Below, piece after piece: positions 1 through 11,734 of a stretch of DNA of 64,000 nt. The position numbers were made by a program, and so were the translations under genes. Below the pieces are notes generated by a model. It was not told where the DNA came from and searched no databases. It saw only the letters and a program-made list of their open reading frames with translations. The DNA is from Cenococcum geophilum 1.58 (lineage: Eukaryota > Ascomycota > Dothideomycetes > Gloniales > Gloniaceae). Numbering within the stretch: the first letter of the stretch is position 1; the number at the start of each line of letters is the position of its first letter. Where the stretch lies: contig KV748185.1 of NCBI GenBank assembly GCA_001692895.1, positions 1,116,001 to 1,180,000 of the forward strand, given 5' to 3'.

Positions 1-3000
1 AGGTAAACTATTAACTTTAATAAAATTAATGTAAGTAACCGCTACGTCTATTATCCTGTAAATACCTGCGTTAGAATTACCTTAATCAGCTCTCTAATTA
101 ATAGATTTTTTAGAACTAACTACTAGCTATAGGTGCATCCAAAAAGCGTTAAAGAAACCCCTCTACTTTATCTAGCAGGAGCTAGTCTTCTTAAGCTTTT
201 AATAATAAACTACCCTCTCTATTAAGTAATACCGCTAGAGGGTTAAGAGATACAGCGGATATAGTACCTAAGGGTATTAGCGGTCTCGTCCCACCCCTAT
301 TATCTCCCCTATTACTATCCTTAGCTTAAATACGGTCCTTAATAGCCTACTTACCGCTAACAAACTATATAGATCCCTAAGAGGATAAAGAAGTAGGAGT
401 TAATGAAATACCCGCAATATCCGCGATGTCCGTAATATCCGCTAAGAGGATATCCGCTGCAGAGAAGGTCTAGGTAATTATTAACCCTCTTAGGCTATAG
501 CGGATATCTATAGGAGACCTAGCGCTTAAATGGATTATAATGGCTAAAGGTTTACGTAAGGCACTAAAGAAGAAAAGAGTAAGGGAGCTCCTTAGTAAAC
601 TTCTAGAGGATGCTAATATCCTAGATATCTATACTAAAGAGATGGAGAAATGTAGTATAGCGGGTGCTAGTATTGCTCTTACTATCTAGGGAGAGCTTGA
701 AGAGCTAAGGGAGAAAGAGTTACTATTTGGCGGCTTTAACTAATATATGGATATTAAGCAGCTTAACCTTGGGTAGTGCTATTAAGTGGTAAAGACTTAC
801 GCACCTATACTAGAGTATATAATTACAGTATGTTAAGAGGGTTAACGTAAATATTCTTTATATAAAGGCCATGCGGTTCTAATAACTTCTACGCTTATAT
901 TTGGCCTTTTATAAAACTCCGTAAATTATATCCTATAGCTATTAGGGATATATCTCCAAGCTAATGGTATTAAGCGCTGTATGCTTTCTGTGCTCTATGG
1001 GCTTAGATTAATTAATAGTTATACTACTTTAAATTAGCAAAAGGAGCGGGTAACCTAGGAGTTAAGGTTTAGCCTATAATCATTATAGTATAGGTATACA
1101 CTAACCTACGTATAGGTAAAAATCCGCTTAATGGGTGCGGCTTCTAATACAATTGTTGTCTATAATAACTTTAACTACCTCTAATAAGTTTAGTATTAAA
1201 CACTTAGGGATACTAGGATGTTTTATTCGCGTACAACTGGCAAGCTTGTCTTTGGCGTATGTATACCTAATAGTAGGCTTTAATAAAGTATACTTTATGC
1301 GGATATTCTAATTAAGTTCTTAGATATTATAGAGGCTTTAGGTAATCTATAAGACAAGATATAGAAGTAGATCTTAATAGCTTTAATTTATAAAGCTATT
1401 ATAGAAGCGTACCCAGGCCTTAATATATTACTTAGCAAAAACCCACAGTTTAAACATCTATGTATGCCTACTATTAATATAATACCCGCTGCGCGGACGT
1501 CTAGGCTTAACCTAGAACCTATTATAACTAAAGAGGCTTCTATATTTAAAACCTATAAGATACTAGATAATATCTTTCTCTATTAAATAAATCTATAACA
1601 TACTAATAAAGTATTTAAGGAGCGACTGTTTCTAATCTATAGTGATTAAAAGACCGTAAAGCTTATTTGGTTATATCGGGGAGGACGTACTAAGTTAATA
1701 TCCGTCTACAATAGCCTATATTGGGCTCTACCTATTCTAGCTCTTTAGCACCTAAAGCTAAACTACCTATATATAGTTATACGGTATCACTATAGTGGCG
1801 AGCAATTAGCCTAAGAGTACTCTACGCTGTATACCTATATAAACTACCTAGGTTAAAGGAATATCCTAGCTAAGCGCGCGCCGTTTTATTATATAGAGGA
1901 GCTAATTCTCTATAGCTTTAACGCTTATATTATAGCGTTACTCTATACTTAGATTAAGGACTCTTATAATACTAAGTCGCCTATAAATATTAAGCGGTAC
2001 CTTAAGAGTCTATCTCCGTAACGTCTATTAGCAGTAGTTAAGAATATCCGCATAGCTGTTTTTGGTTAGGAAGTCTCTTAGGCGGCTAACTATACCAGCT
2101 AGCCTACGGAACCGCGGCAAAAGGGTTACCCTAAGTAGGCTAGCAGTGCTATATCCTTATAAATACTTCCTAAGCCTACTAATATAGAGTTTCTAACGTA
2201 TATCCGCTTCTTATAACTAGTAGAGACGTATAAGGTCCTTAAGCACGCTATTAAGCTTATGGATATTGGCCTGCTTAGCCACGTGCTCCCCCGCATCTAT
2301 ATCTATTTCGCAGGTAGTTAGAATAAGAACTATCTACTAGAGATATTACGTTTCTTCTAATTAACTTTAATAGATGCCTGTTCCCCTAAGCTTTAGTAAG
2401 CTATTCTAGTAAATAGTCTGGTAAATAACCGCGGTAAATAAAATATTTATTACCTAATAAATCTTAACAACGAGCTACTTAATAGGGAGCTAAAGCAGCT
2501 TATACACACTTATGGCAATTTAACGTTTAACCTAGACTTACTTTTCCGCTAGAGCATCTATATAACTAATTATATAGGGCCACTATGTGTAAAGTTTAAG
2601 ATTACGTTTAGTAAACGGATGTCTACTTAATATACTGTTAAATCTGCTGTAGCGGATATTTAATCGCTTACTAATGCGATTACCGTAGGTTCTATTATCC
2701 GCCGTTAAGCATAGTAAGTAAAGATAAAAGCGCCGCCTCTACTATAACTAGGTATTAAACAACTTAATTAATCCGCCCTTAACGAGTTTAATTTATAACT
2801 AAGCAGTAATTTTTCCGCCATATTTAATAAGCTTAATCTCTATAATAATAATAATGAGTTAAATAGCTTTATATTACCTACTAACTTTACTTAAACCTAG
2901 CTTTAACCTACGTATAAGTTACTTAATAAGTAATACAAGATATTAGTCACAAGCTATTACCACAACCGTTTAATATCCGCTATAGTTAGTAGCACTAGTA

Positions 3001-6000
3001 TATATTCCTAAGTAATTAATATTATTAATTAATTAATCTATTTAGTTCCTAAGCCGCACTTACCAGGTATATAGGGTAGGAGGGGGAAAAAGGGCGTTGT
3101 CCTAATAGATATTAGCTACCAGGTTATAATATCCGCTTAGCGGATATAAGGTAAACTCACCTAGTATCGGCTAACCCTGCTTAATATTAGCCAACCTCGC
3201 CTAATATTAGCCCGCTGTATACTAATTAACGTTACCGTTAATTTCCTATAGTGCTCTTTATATATATTTACCTCTATTTAATTGCGCTAACCGCCTCTAT
3301 AGTACTAATAAAGATATATTTAACTAGCAGGTTGCTAGCGGTATAATATTTAACGGCTAGTATAAAGGTAATAATGGAGGAGTAGGAGCTGGAGACCCGA
3401 GAGTTAGCAAAGGTATAGGTATGTCCTCTTCCTAAGTTATTAATAAGAGGTTTATAGCTAACTATTAACTAGCCTGCAATATATTAGCGCCACAGCAAGG
3501 CGCTAATTACCATAGTACTAATATTTTAAATCTCCTATCCGAAACCTGCGAAGCCTATATAAGAGCCTATAATAAGCGCTTATCCGCAGTAGTGTGCTAC
3601 TCTAACGCTTAGGAAAACCGCTCTAATATCTATATAATTAACCTAGAAGAACCTAAGAGTTGCCCTATTTCTTTTTACTTCTGCTTTTATTCCTTATCTA
3701 CTAAAAGCTTAATAAGGGATGGAAGATCCTCGCTAAGGATATTGGGATCCCACTTAGGCATTACTTACCTTAATAATGCCGTATCTAGAACCTACCCTAT
3801 ATTATAGAGGCGACAGAGCTGCTTATCTGGTATAATATAATTAACTATAGGTATTTATAGTGTATCCTAATACCTAACCTCCGCCTATTATATAAACCAC
3901 CCCTATACATTACTTAACATAGGCTCCCGGCGGGTTTTCGCGATATCTGTACTAGCTATAGTGCGGATATTATACTCGCAATCCGTAAATATTACTAGGT
4001 TACAGTTACTGCAATATAAGTCTTTACTAATAGTAAACTGCGGGTCTCTATAGTGTGTAAGTTATATTGCTTATAAGTATACCTAATCCTTATTAACTAG
4101 CCGCCATAGGGTAAACGGCAGCTTACTATATAACTGCGCATTAGTCAACCGCTTCTTTAGGCGTAGGGTTAGTACAATAAGCTCTTTAGGTAGGCGTACT
4201 ATAGAACTACTAGGGCTTAACCTATACCCGCTTCTTGTATTTACTAACTGCTTAGTACTAGCTAACGCTATAAATAAAGTATTGCTTACAATATCCGTAG
4301 TTTCTATATCTTATCACCCACGGATATTATTACGCAGCGCGCTTACGCGAAGATCGCCTATACGCTAAGGTTGTATATACTTAGAACCACCTAATTTATT
4401 ATAAGGACCCCACCAGCGGCTCTTAACTATAAAGATTGCTTCGCCTAAGAGGCCTTCTCCTTAGCCTACTTAGCTAAACCGCTATATTAGTATATTATAG
4501 GATTTATAGTAAGGCATTCTATATTAGATCAAATAGTAGATATCTAGGATATCTGCACTGTGTGCTACTATATCTAATACAACTAGAATTTAAATTTAAG
4601 ACGTTAGGCGCGCGTATTCGGCATATAAGCGGTCTTTATTAATATCCGCAAGCGTTACGTAGTAGCTTTATACCGCTTCTTTAGCAACAGCAGCATTGTA
4701 GCCGCGATAGATTAACTAGCCGTAAATAGTATTACGACAGGAAGCTATCTACTCCTTAGAATTAAAGAAGATAATTATCTTTAGAATTAGCTAAAGTTAA
4801 TTAAACTATTAGCGCTGTGTGGATATTAAGCGGCTTTTTAATTACTCGCCCTTTCCTTGGTTACTATTACTAGTAGTATACAAATACACTAGAACAGTAG
4901 TAATGGTAAAGTAAAGAGCTTAAAAGTTCTTCTTCTCTAGCGCGGTTATGACCCTCCGTATAATCTTTAGCTCTAGCTAATTAATTAGGGTTTTAATAAC
5001 TTATATATTAGGTTTAAACCTAGCCAGCTTATATACAGTCCGAAATATAAAGGGTTTAGCGTTGCGGTATATATAAACTAAGGCTTATTAACCAAGACTA
5101 AACGTACTTTAAAGAGTTATGCGTATACTATACGGAAGGTCTCTCCCTAATCGGTAAGTAGGTATACTTTATTAACCACTATAAGGGTAATATAGGAACG
5201 AAATATTGGGTTTACTAAAACCTTATATAGCTTGTTGCTAACCAAAAGCTCTAGGGAGATAAGGATATATATATAGCTGCCCATACGGATATCCTTAATT
5301 AGCTCAGCGGATATTATCTTCCCCTATATATAAATAGGTCGAATATAAGGTAACTTTATAATCTTTTTTACTTGCTCTAACCTAATCACGTTAAGTGGAA
5401 GAATAATAATAATAACTACATTAGGTATAAGATATAGTAGTGCTTACATTACTATACTCTTACTAAAAGACGTTTTTGCTACAAGTATAAGATCTCGCCG
5501 CTTAAATATTAGCACCCTTAGGGCCTTAAGCTGCTCTATACAACCGCAGTACGGATATATCTCCGTAATAGCTTTATCTAGCTTGCTTATTTAAAGCTTA
5601 TAAGAGCTGCTTATAAGCTAGGGTAGCTTTCTCCGTAGGCTATATAGCTGTAGAGACCGCTAGGGATCCGTTTTAATATAATCCCCAGCCTATTGCGTAC
5701 TACTAGCTTATTAATCTACTTAACCGGCTTATAATTTATAACCTCTTCGCCTTATTTACTTTAATGGAGGCATTAGTAAATGGCGCTTAAAGGTAGCGGA
5801 GGGAGAGTAAAGGGTTAGATAGAGGCAGGGAGGGCTTAAACACGTTATAATAGATAGATCTTAATGGGTTTTAATTGTTGGACTATAGATATAATAGATA
5901 GAGAGTAGGTAGTTAAGATTAACGCGTCGTTAGTGCGGATATTGCTAATTATACACTTTAGCAATCCGCGTCATGGCTATTTTAAAATTAATATTAAGAG

Positions 6001-6160
6001 CGGGAAGGCGGGAAGACTTCTTACATAGACCATTTAATTCGCCGGAGCTTAGTGTATAATTAATGGATTTTTTAAGCTACCTAAACTCGTTAAAATAGTA
6101 AGAAGTAAATATCCGTAATATCAGCTATGTGGATATCGCGATATGCGTCATAAACGTCGG
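1..6160. repeat. RIP-mutated AT-rich repeat island A
   Basis: CA and TG dinucleotides are almost missing, TA is extremely common and CG is retained, which is the footprint of repeat-induced point mutation (CpA to TpA on both strands). No intact reading frame survives. A coherent stop-ridden frame lies around 2.0-3.2 kb (separate entry). From 3.2 to 6.1 kb I recognise no gene. The motif GCGGATAT or its complement ATATCCGC recurs many times (for example near 253, 410-460, 490, 1300, 2650, 2975, 3130, 3960, 4650, 5305, 5937 and 6110). The right edge is sharp: normal base composition resumes at about 6150-6170. Confidence 0.85.
2000..3215 (+). pseudogene. RIP-ruined gene, DUF6589-like
   Basis: One plus-strand frame stays coherent for about 400 codons if the many TAG/TAA codons are read as former CAG/CAA (Gln). 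It contains segments such as LVNNRGKxNIY, LNNELLNRELKQLIHTYGN and TVKSAVADIxSLTNAI. Fungal DUF6589 proteins carry the same order of landmarks: an NxxG loop, a (I/V)DLxxE helix, then an HTxxSAxxDIxxL segment. DUF6589 proteins are fungal, repeat-associated and of unknown biochemical role. The assignment is from remembered family features and not from a search. The copy is certainly dead, with dozens of in-frame stops, and neither terminus can be placed. Confidence 0.5.
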
Positions 6161-6167
6161 CTAAAGT

Positions 6168-6261
6168 GTCTCAGACCATACAGGGACAGATAGCCTAAAC
6201 TGGTTTAGTGCCATCGGGCCGGATTTATCCGGTCTCCCGTATGGTCTGAGTATACTGAGAC
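6168..6261. other. nested inverted repeats (three-way-junction fold)
   Basis: The outer arms are CTCAGACCATAC(A/G)GGGA at 6170-6186 and its complement at 6235-6250. Two perfect inner hairpins sit between them: CTAAAC/GTTTAG at 6195-6208 and CCGGAT/ATCCGG at 6219-6232. A second outer pairing (GTCTCAG at 6168 with CTGAGAC at 6255-6261) is also possible. It lies exactly at the edge of the RIP island. It could be a tiny foldback element or a structured transcript. No known RNA family was recognised. Confidence 0.6.
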
Positions 6262-7680
6262 AAGTATATAGAGTCGTACCGAAGGGACGACTCCACCTTA
6301 TGGAGTCCACACTTTCATACACCTGCATTCCCGTGTGACAAAATAGTACGTGGTTAAGTCGCTAGTTTGGTAGTTTGATTTGCGACCGGAAGCTCTTAAA
6401 CGCCTCGCCGAGAATTCAGGGGGTAATAGGGAGCAGTACGCACGTCTACGAACATGGCCTACATTTAAAATGTCGGGTACAAGAATGTGCTAGATAAATG
6501 CAGGCCGTGGGCAACAACCCTAAAGAACATGGTGTCAGCGAGATTGACACCTGTCAGAAGGTCACCCTGCGTAGTTCAACTCAAAACACGATTTCCTCAC
6601 CTGCCAAGCCGATCAGGACCCGCCACGCCTGCTCCGGATAACACTGTAATTTACTGGGAAACGGGGGGAAACCCCACGAGGGCGATGGGGGTCGCGAAAT
6701 GTCGACGCAGATCACTGATATCCAACGCTAAGTTAAGCTGCACACTGGCATATTTAAGAACGACCCAAGTCCAACACAACAAAACGTTCTTCCTTCTCTC
6801 CGATGAATACTTAAGGCTAAATACTTTTTAACACGACGGCACACCTCAGACTACAAACCTACGATTGACCCGAAAAGCAAAGTCTTTTTACTTTCCTATA
6901 CACTATCTTTCCCTTGCAACGGTACAATTCGTCCTACGGTTATCGATAAGATCCAGCCCAATAGAACCAATCGGATTAAGTTGGGATACCCAATTGCTAT
7001 TTCGCCAGTGCACGGATCACTTGATGGTAGGACGCTACCGTTGCATGGGATATACAGCACACCAATAGATCTATGGCTCCTGATCAAAGTACCTAATCAA
7101 ACTTATAGACATTCACACTTCCTCGCGCTGTCAACCAAAAAACAATAATCAATTCTCAAGGCTATTTGAATCTCTGCCCAGCACAATAGGAAGCGGCACG
7201 GGAGTCTTTGCTTGTAGCCATGAAAACCACGGCCTCACGGAACGACAACATAAAAATATAATAGGAAATCAGTAATCGCCGACACAAATTTTTAGTAGGC
7301 TATTGGGAATATAAAATTCAGGAAGTGAGTTCTCGCAGCGATAACTCGACAGATTCTTCGAAAACTTTGCGATTCAGAAACGTAGTCGAATCAGACACCC
7401 AACGCCACGCCCCATGCAACAACACGGAAAGGCGAATGGCATATTTTTGAACAGTAGAAAAACCCGAATCATCGCATTCGACATTTCCGTAATCAAAAAA
7501 TGCTTGTAGGGGGTTTTTTAGGCGAGAGTATTACCTCTTTCACAACATTCGATGGTCTGGTCGAAGCTGAGGTCCACTCAAGCATTAACAGAACGGTCTG
7601 GGAAATTCTCTTGTTTGCCGAGACGGCACATAGCAATCACAATAAAGGTGGAGCTCCGAGGCCTGAAATTAGCTATATAG
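6262..7680. other. intergenic, no supported gene
   Basis: Base composition is normal, with CA and TG frequent. Short open frames exist on both strands, but none has a convincing start, splice signal or protein-like composition. A TATA-like TATTTAA at 6751-6757 is followed by a pyrimidine-rich stretch (CTTCCTTCTCTCC, about 6790). This resembles a fungal core promoter, but I cannot tie it to a gene. Confidence 0.4.
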
Positions 7681-8642
7681 ATGGGTTTATATACAGATGT
7701 TTCTATATACGGTAAGTCTCAATCTCGCATATGATGACTATACTAATGATGTTGAAGATATCTTCCCCCAGCAATCTACCTGTTGGCTAATCGCACTGGC
7801 CGCATTGTAACTTTGTTATTTCTGTCAACGCACCTAGTTTCTCCAGTGACAGCAACCCCACTCTCAAGCCGATGGGCCTCCTACGGGCAACCTATCTCAG
7901 GATGTGCGACAGCAATCACAGCATTTACGCATGCTGGATTACAGACAAGCCCTAGCATATCTATCACTTCTCGAATACTGTAAGAAATGCTAGCCTATGT
8001 CTTCGCCATCACGCTGACAGTTTTTCCAGAACATCGACGATGTGGACCATATTGCTAGTAATATTTACCTCCCTGCAGTGCTACTGGATAAAATCCAATA
8101 TGCGTCGTTGGTACATTGTTAGCTTTATAGGCTGGGACATTGCTGGAGTGCTTATTCTGGGTATATTTACTCGGACTGCTGAAGCGTTTTCTCGGTCTTT
8201 CAATACCTATGCGCCTTTGATGCTTTCAGCCAGCGCTTTCTTGGCTTACCTTCCATTCGAGAAACGCGCTCTGAACCGACACACTAGAATATTGTATACA
8301 GAAACCAACGCTCGATTGCACAACATAGGCGATGGATATGAAGGTGGTACGGATGCGGTCCCTTTGCCTCCTATTGCGGCCGTACCTCATAATTCAGATA
8401 CCGATGACTACAACTCCACCAACATACACCGCGCTCCGACTACTACTCCATTTCATACTCCTGGCCGGCAGGCAGAACTACCCGGCGGTGCTGCTGGCAG
8501 ACGATTAGACCCTTGCTATATCACAGTGGCCAATGGATGCAATTCCCTCAAGCAGGAAAGCCTCTGCAATGGCGCGGAAAACCTTAGCGAACTTCTGACA
8601 TATGATGAGCCACGACAGCTTCATAAGTCTCGATCTTTTTAA
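7681..8642 (+). CDS. hypothetical spliced protein with membrane segments
   Basis: I do not recognise the family. The last exon (8030-8642) encodes about 200 residues. Hydrophobic stretches (MWTILLVIFTSLQCYW; the segment around IGWDIAGVLILGIF; LMLSASAFLAYL) suggest two or three membrane helices, followed by a polar, Thr/Pro-rich tail. Introns are supported at 7980-8029 (GTAAGA, branch GCTGAC, TTTTTCCAG) and 7712-7771 (GTAAGT, CTAAT branch, TTCCCCCAG). With these two the frame is continuous from an ATG at 7681. The middle exon reads unlike a typical protein in that frame, so the 5' gene model is weak and the true start may lie elsewhere. The upstream exon set is the least certain part; the 8030-8642 exon is the best supported. 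Confidence 0.4.
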
Positions 8643-8737
8643 AGTCGCCCAGTTCAAGTTTGCGGCCCTATCTGATCAAGGTAGGTAGTTTGGGTTCCTT
8701 ACTGCAATACAGGCGTTGTTAACATGTCAGCCATTTT

Positions 8738-8878
8738 TTAAACTCTGTTTCTTTGAACTTCTCGTGACGTTATACCAGACGGAGCCGTGGGGGTTTCTGC
8801 TGTATTTGACATAGGCCCTTTTGGTGGTTTTCTACGTCTCTTAGCAGGATCTAATACGCCATTTAAACGATTGGCCAT
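8738..8878 (-). CDS. small basic ORF, unknown
   Basis: This is a 46-codon frame starting at ATG (complement of 8876-8878), with a basic patch AKRRRKPPKG and then a Ser/Thr-rich tail. It could be a first exon of something larger or a chance frame. No domain is recognised, and no good donor site follows within the frame. Confidence 0.2.
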   Translation of the reverse strand: MANRLNGVLDPAKRRRKPPKGPMSNTAETPTAPSGITSREVQRNRV

Positions 8879-9315
8879 CTTAGAGAAAGAAAAGGGGAGA
8901 GATTTCTAGAAAATAGCAACACAATTCATAGAAGCGGTTCAGTCATAACCGCTCATCATATCTATACACATCAAGCAGAATAAAAAGAACTGGCAGCAAG
9001 GTTTTCCTAGTAGAGCACTCTTAGGCCGGACACTTAGATCAATCGAAACTTGATTCTACGAAGCTACTCAGAGGTGAACTATATATACGCCACCCATTTA
9101 AATATAGGTCATCTAGCTTTACCCAGCACGGGCCTCCGAGTATGTTGGCCAATCCTGATCTACACGAGTTATAGTGGGGGCTTAGGGATAGCTTTAATTA
9201 CTTAATTTAAGAAGTATTAAATCAACGCTATGCTAAAGTCAGCTTTCATGCTTCAGCACTGAAGCAAATATTCGGGGGTCGCTGGGCCCTGTCCACCAGG
9301 ATGTATAAGTTATCT
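8879..9315. other. intergenic, nothing recognised
   Basis: Composition is normal, with no convincing coding frame, RNA gene or element boundary. Confidence 0.4.
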
Positions 9316-9375
9316 GTCGACCGGAATTTGAGGCTATATATTGTCCTAATTGGTGCTGCCAATAGGACCGGTCTT
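9316..9375 (+). repeat. 60-bp repeat, left arm of inverted pair
   Basis: The segment starts GTCGACCGGAATTTGAGG and ends GGACCGGTCTT. It recurs in inverted orientation at 9944-10003 with four transitions and no indels. The differences are C/T or G/A, as RIP would give. The two arms bracket about 570 bp of AT-rich DNA, so this may be an eroded foldback element. A shorter related piece (GTCGACCGGA) is at 11974. Confidence 0.75.
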
Positions 9376-9479
9376 TCTTGGTGCCTCTCTTCCATCGGCT
9401 CTCCTATGACCATTGCTCGGCTTGCCCGCTCCCTACCGTAAACCTGCCTCATGAAACCAAAATAGATCTAATCTAATTG

Positions 9480-9943
9480 CGTCACTGTTGTAGACTAGCG
9501 GGGACAGCCTAGAACGAAACTTACGAATTCTAAAACTTTTGTTGTAATAATCGCCTCTAAGCAGCATCCTAAAGTAGTGTTTTTATTAGTGTTCAATATT
9601 AATATAAGGTCGTATTAATATTAATATTAAATCGCTGACTTATTTTAAAGGTATATTAATTATTAATTATTGAATTTAATATATAGAGCCTTGATATAGT
9701 ATTCCTATATAAATCGGGCTCTGTGGAGCTTTAAAACTCGACTAATCTCCTACTAATATTAACATAATGATTCTTAGCTTGGTATTGTATTTAACTGCTC
9801 TATAATATTATTGTCGTTAGTAATACTAGGAGGTAAGGAAGGTATGGCGTTAATTATAAAGGTAAAGTAAGTATAAGGGTGCAAAATTTGAGGGTACTAT
9901 ATACGAAAACGTGTAAAACTGTTGACCGCTAACTAGTACTAAA
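9480..9943. repeat. AT-rich, partly RIPed spacer
   Basis: Rich in TTAATATTAA-type runs and poor in CA/TG, unlike the flanks. No coding frame. It lies between the two 60-bp inverted arms. Confidence 0.4.
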
Positions 9944-10003
9944 AAGACCGGTCCTATTAGCAGCGCCAATTAGGACAATATATAGTCTTAAATTCCGGTC
10001 GAC
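9944..10003 (-). repeat. 60-bp repeat, right arm of inverted pair
   Basis: Reverse complement of 9316-9375 with four transitions. The pair is strictly collinear and its similarity stops abruptly on both sides. Confidence 0.75.
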
Positions 10004-10110
10004 AAAAACCAAGTTTAATGTTTAGTAATGTCACACAGGAACGCAGGTAGAGAGTCGTCACGAAGAACGAATCTTATCGGACAGACAAGTTAATTAGGAG
10101 AACTCCGTTG

Positions 10111-10222
10111 ATTGATCTACGAAAAAAAAGTGACTATATATATATAGCGTAGGTGGCAAGAAGGCTGACGACGATGCTGACGACGATTTGTAATTGTCTC
10201 TTTATTGCCACTTAGTCGGCAA
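10111..10222 (+). repeat. ~112-bp dispersed hairpin repeat, copy R1
   Basis: Directly repeated at 12014-12123. It begins ATTGATCTA, runs through A-rich and TATATA stretches, then AGGTGGCAA, a doubled GCTGACGACGAT unit, and ATTGCCACTT. AGGTGGCA/TGCCACTT can pair, giving a stem around the doubled unit. The copies are clearly homologous but diverged, with small indels. Confidence 0.7.
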
Positions 10223-10512
10223 TAGGTAATAGAAATAGATGGTGAGTTATAGGGTAACAGGTACGATCTTGGCCGACAAGTTTATATACTATCGAGGCTA
10301 TTATGTGATCGCAGGAAGTTTCTGTAAATGTCTGCTTACTCCCCTACTAACAAGTAATTTCAACTTTATATAAGGTTACCTAAATTTGAAATATACACGT
10401 ATCGTCAAGAGGCTTAAGAGTTATTTACCAAGCCCCCAGGCCGTACCTCAACTACCTTAGCTCCAAAAATATTTAATATTTAATAACTTTTAGCATTAAA
10501 CATGTTATATTG

Positions 10513-10543
10513 ATATTGAATATTAAATGTCAATATTCAATAT
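10513..10543. repeat. 12-bp AT-rich palindrome
   Basis: ATATTGAATATT (10513-10524) and its complement (10532-10543) flank a 7-bp loop, 17 bp before the hAT target duplication. Confidence 0.5.
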
Positions 10544-10589
10544 TTTAATAAGCGTAATTAGTACCGAACAGACTTGCTATTAAGCAAGC

Positions 10590-10715
10590 TGGCTTGACAG
10601 CTTGCTTGGCTTGCTTGATTGGTAATCAAGCAAGCCAGCAAGCCGAAGGGCCTGATTTGGGCAAGCCAGCAAGCCAAAAGAGGGCCTGCTTGCTTGCTTG
10701 CTTGCCCGCTTGATA
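10590..10715. repeat. hAT subterminal CAAGC array, left
   Basis: Many copies of GCAAGCCA and its complement TGGCTTGC in both orientations. They mirror the array at the other end and are probable transposase-binding repeats. Confidence 0.75.
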
Positions 10716-11082
10716 GGAAATATATATATATAATTTTGGTAGAGATCTGAAGTTCATAATAGATTTTTGTAGATAAACGATTTTAGATATTTCTGAGTAT
10801 GCAAATAGAGCAAACAGGACTATTTAGGTAACACACCAGCCGCGTGGCTCAAAGCTCTATCGACGCGTCTAACGAATACGAAGCTTAGAAGTGTGAGGGG
10901 ATCTTGTAGACAGGGGGCTATAAGGACACGATTGGAACAGGATAGATTGGTGAGAGAGACGAATCCTTGAGGAGGTAAGGCCTCTGGGATCGTGGAGACT
11001 ATATACTACGGGCACGTGCCTCCGGCACGTGACCGGCGACCATCCGAGGGGCGTCCGGGGGTTGTCCTGAGGGCAACCCGAG

Positions 11083-11373
11083 GTGTCCGCAATAATATCC
11101 CTTACAAGAAGACTCTGCCGCCACTACCAGACGATCACCCATTGGCGAACTACTCAGCCGAAGCTCGCATGGATGGCTCTTNATATATTAACTGTACTNG
11201 CTANAAGCGACGACTGCGAACGGGCGTTCGGTGAAGCTGGTGATCTACTAGAACTGCGTCTCTTGAAGCTTCGCCCTAATATTATTGNTGNTTTGCAGTG
11301 CAATCGCAGCTATTTAAGAATAGGCTTTAAGGATCTAGTAGATAAGGTAACAAGTTCACCGGGATTAGTATAA
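11083..11373 (+). pseudogene. hAT transposase C-terminal remnant
   Basis: The frame reads PKLAWMAL then ILTV, SDDCERAFGEAGDLL, LKLRPNII, LQCNRSYLR, ending at TAA 11371-11373. This is the classic hAT C-terminal dimerisation block (MALDILxxPASSxxCERxFSxAG followed by LxPxxxxALxCxxSWLR). The N-terminal zinc finger and catalytic RNase-H-like core are absent from the element. Five ambiguous bases (11182, 11199, 11204, 11288, 11291) fall in the most conserved stretch and hide some diagnostic residues. It cannot catalyse transposition on its own. Confidence 0.85.
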
Positions 11374-11611
11374 TTAATAGCTAACCGTTGGAGTTAACAG
11401 CAGGATCTTCCTACCAAAGCCTTCCTATTGAAACCTTCCTCACCACCATGCCAAGCCTTGCGATAGACATCCTCAGCCACGCGAACTTCCTCATTACGTT
11501 ATCTCTATGCTATCTTATATTATAATGACTATAAATCGGGGCTATAGAGGAGCTTTTTGGCCAAATCGGTGGCTGGTCGGCTTAATTTTGTATATTACTC
11601 CAAAATATATA

Positions 11612-11734
11612 TAAAATTAAGCAAGCCTTCAAGCAAGCCAAGCAAGCCGACTGTTTCGACCTATCAAGCCAAGCAAGCCAGCTTCAGGTGCGAAAAGTTT
11701 CAAGCCAGCAAGCCAAGGCTTTCCGGCTTGGCTT
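11612..11734. repeat. hAT subterminal CAAGC array, right
   Basis: Runs of AAGCAAGCC, CAAGCCAGC and the complement GGCTTGCTTGC, matching the left array in motif and dual orientation. Confidence 0.75.

Noticed and set aside
11038..11090. GGGTTG/CAACCC hairpin considered as a terminator or RNA gene
   Set aside because: Lies inside the hAT element, has no T-run, and eukaryotic context makes an intrinsic terminator meaningless.
10992..11234. 80-codon plus-strand frame overlapping the hAT remnant
   Set aside because: Different frame from the recognised dimerisation domain, with ambiguous residues and no family resemblance.
10590..11734. CAAGCC repeats considered as a CRISPR-like array
   Set aside because: Units are about 8 bp, occur in both orientations without uniform spacers, and lie at the ends of a hAT element.
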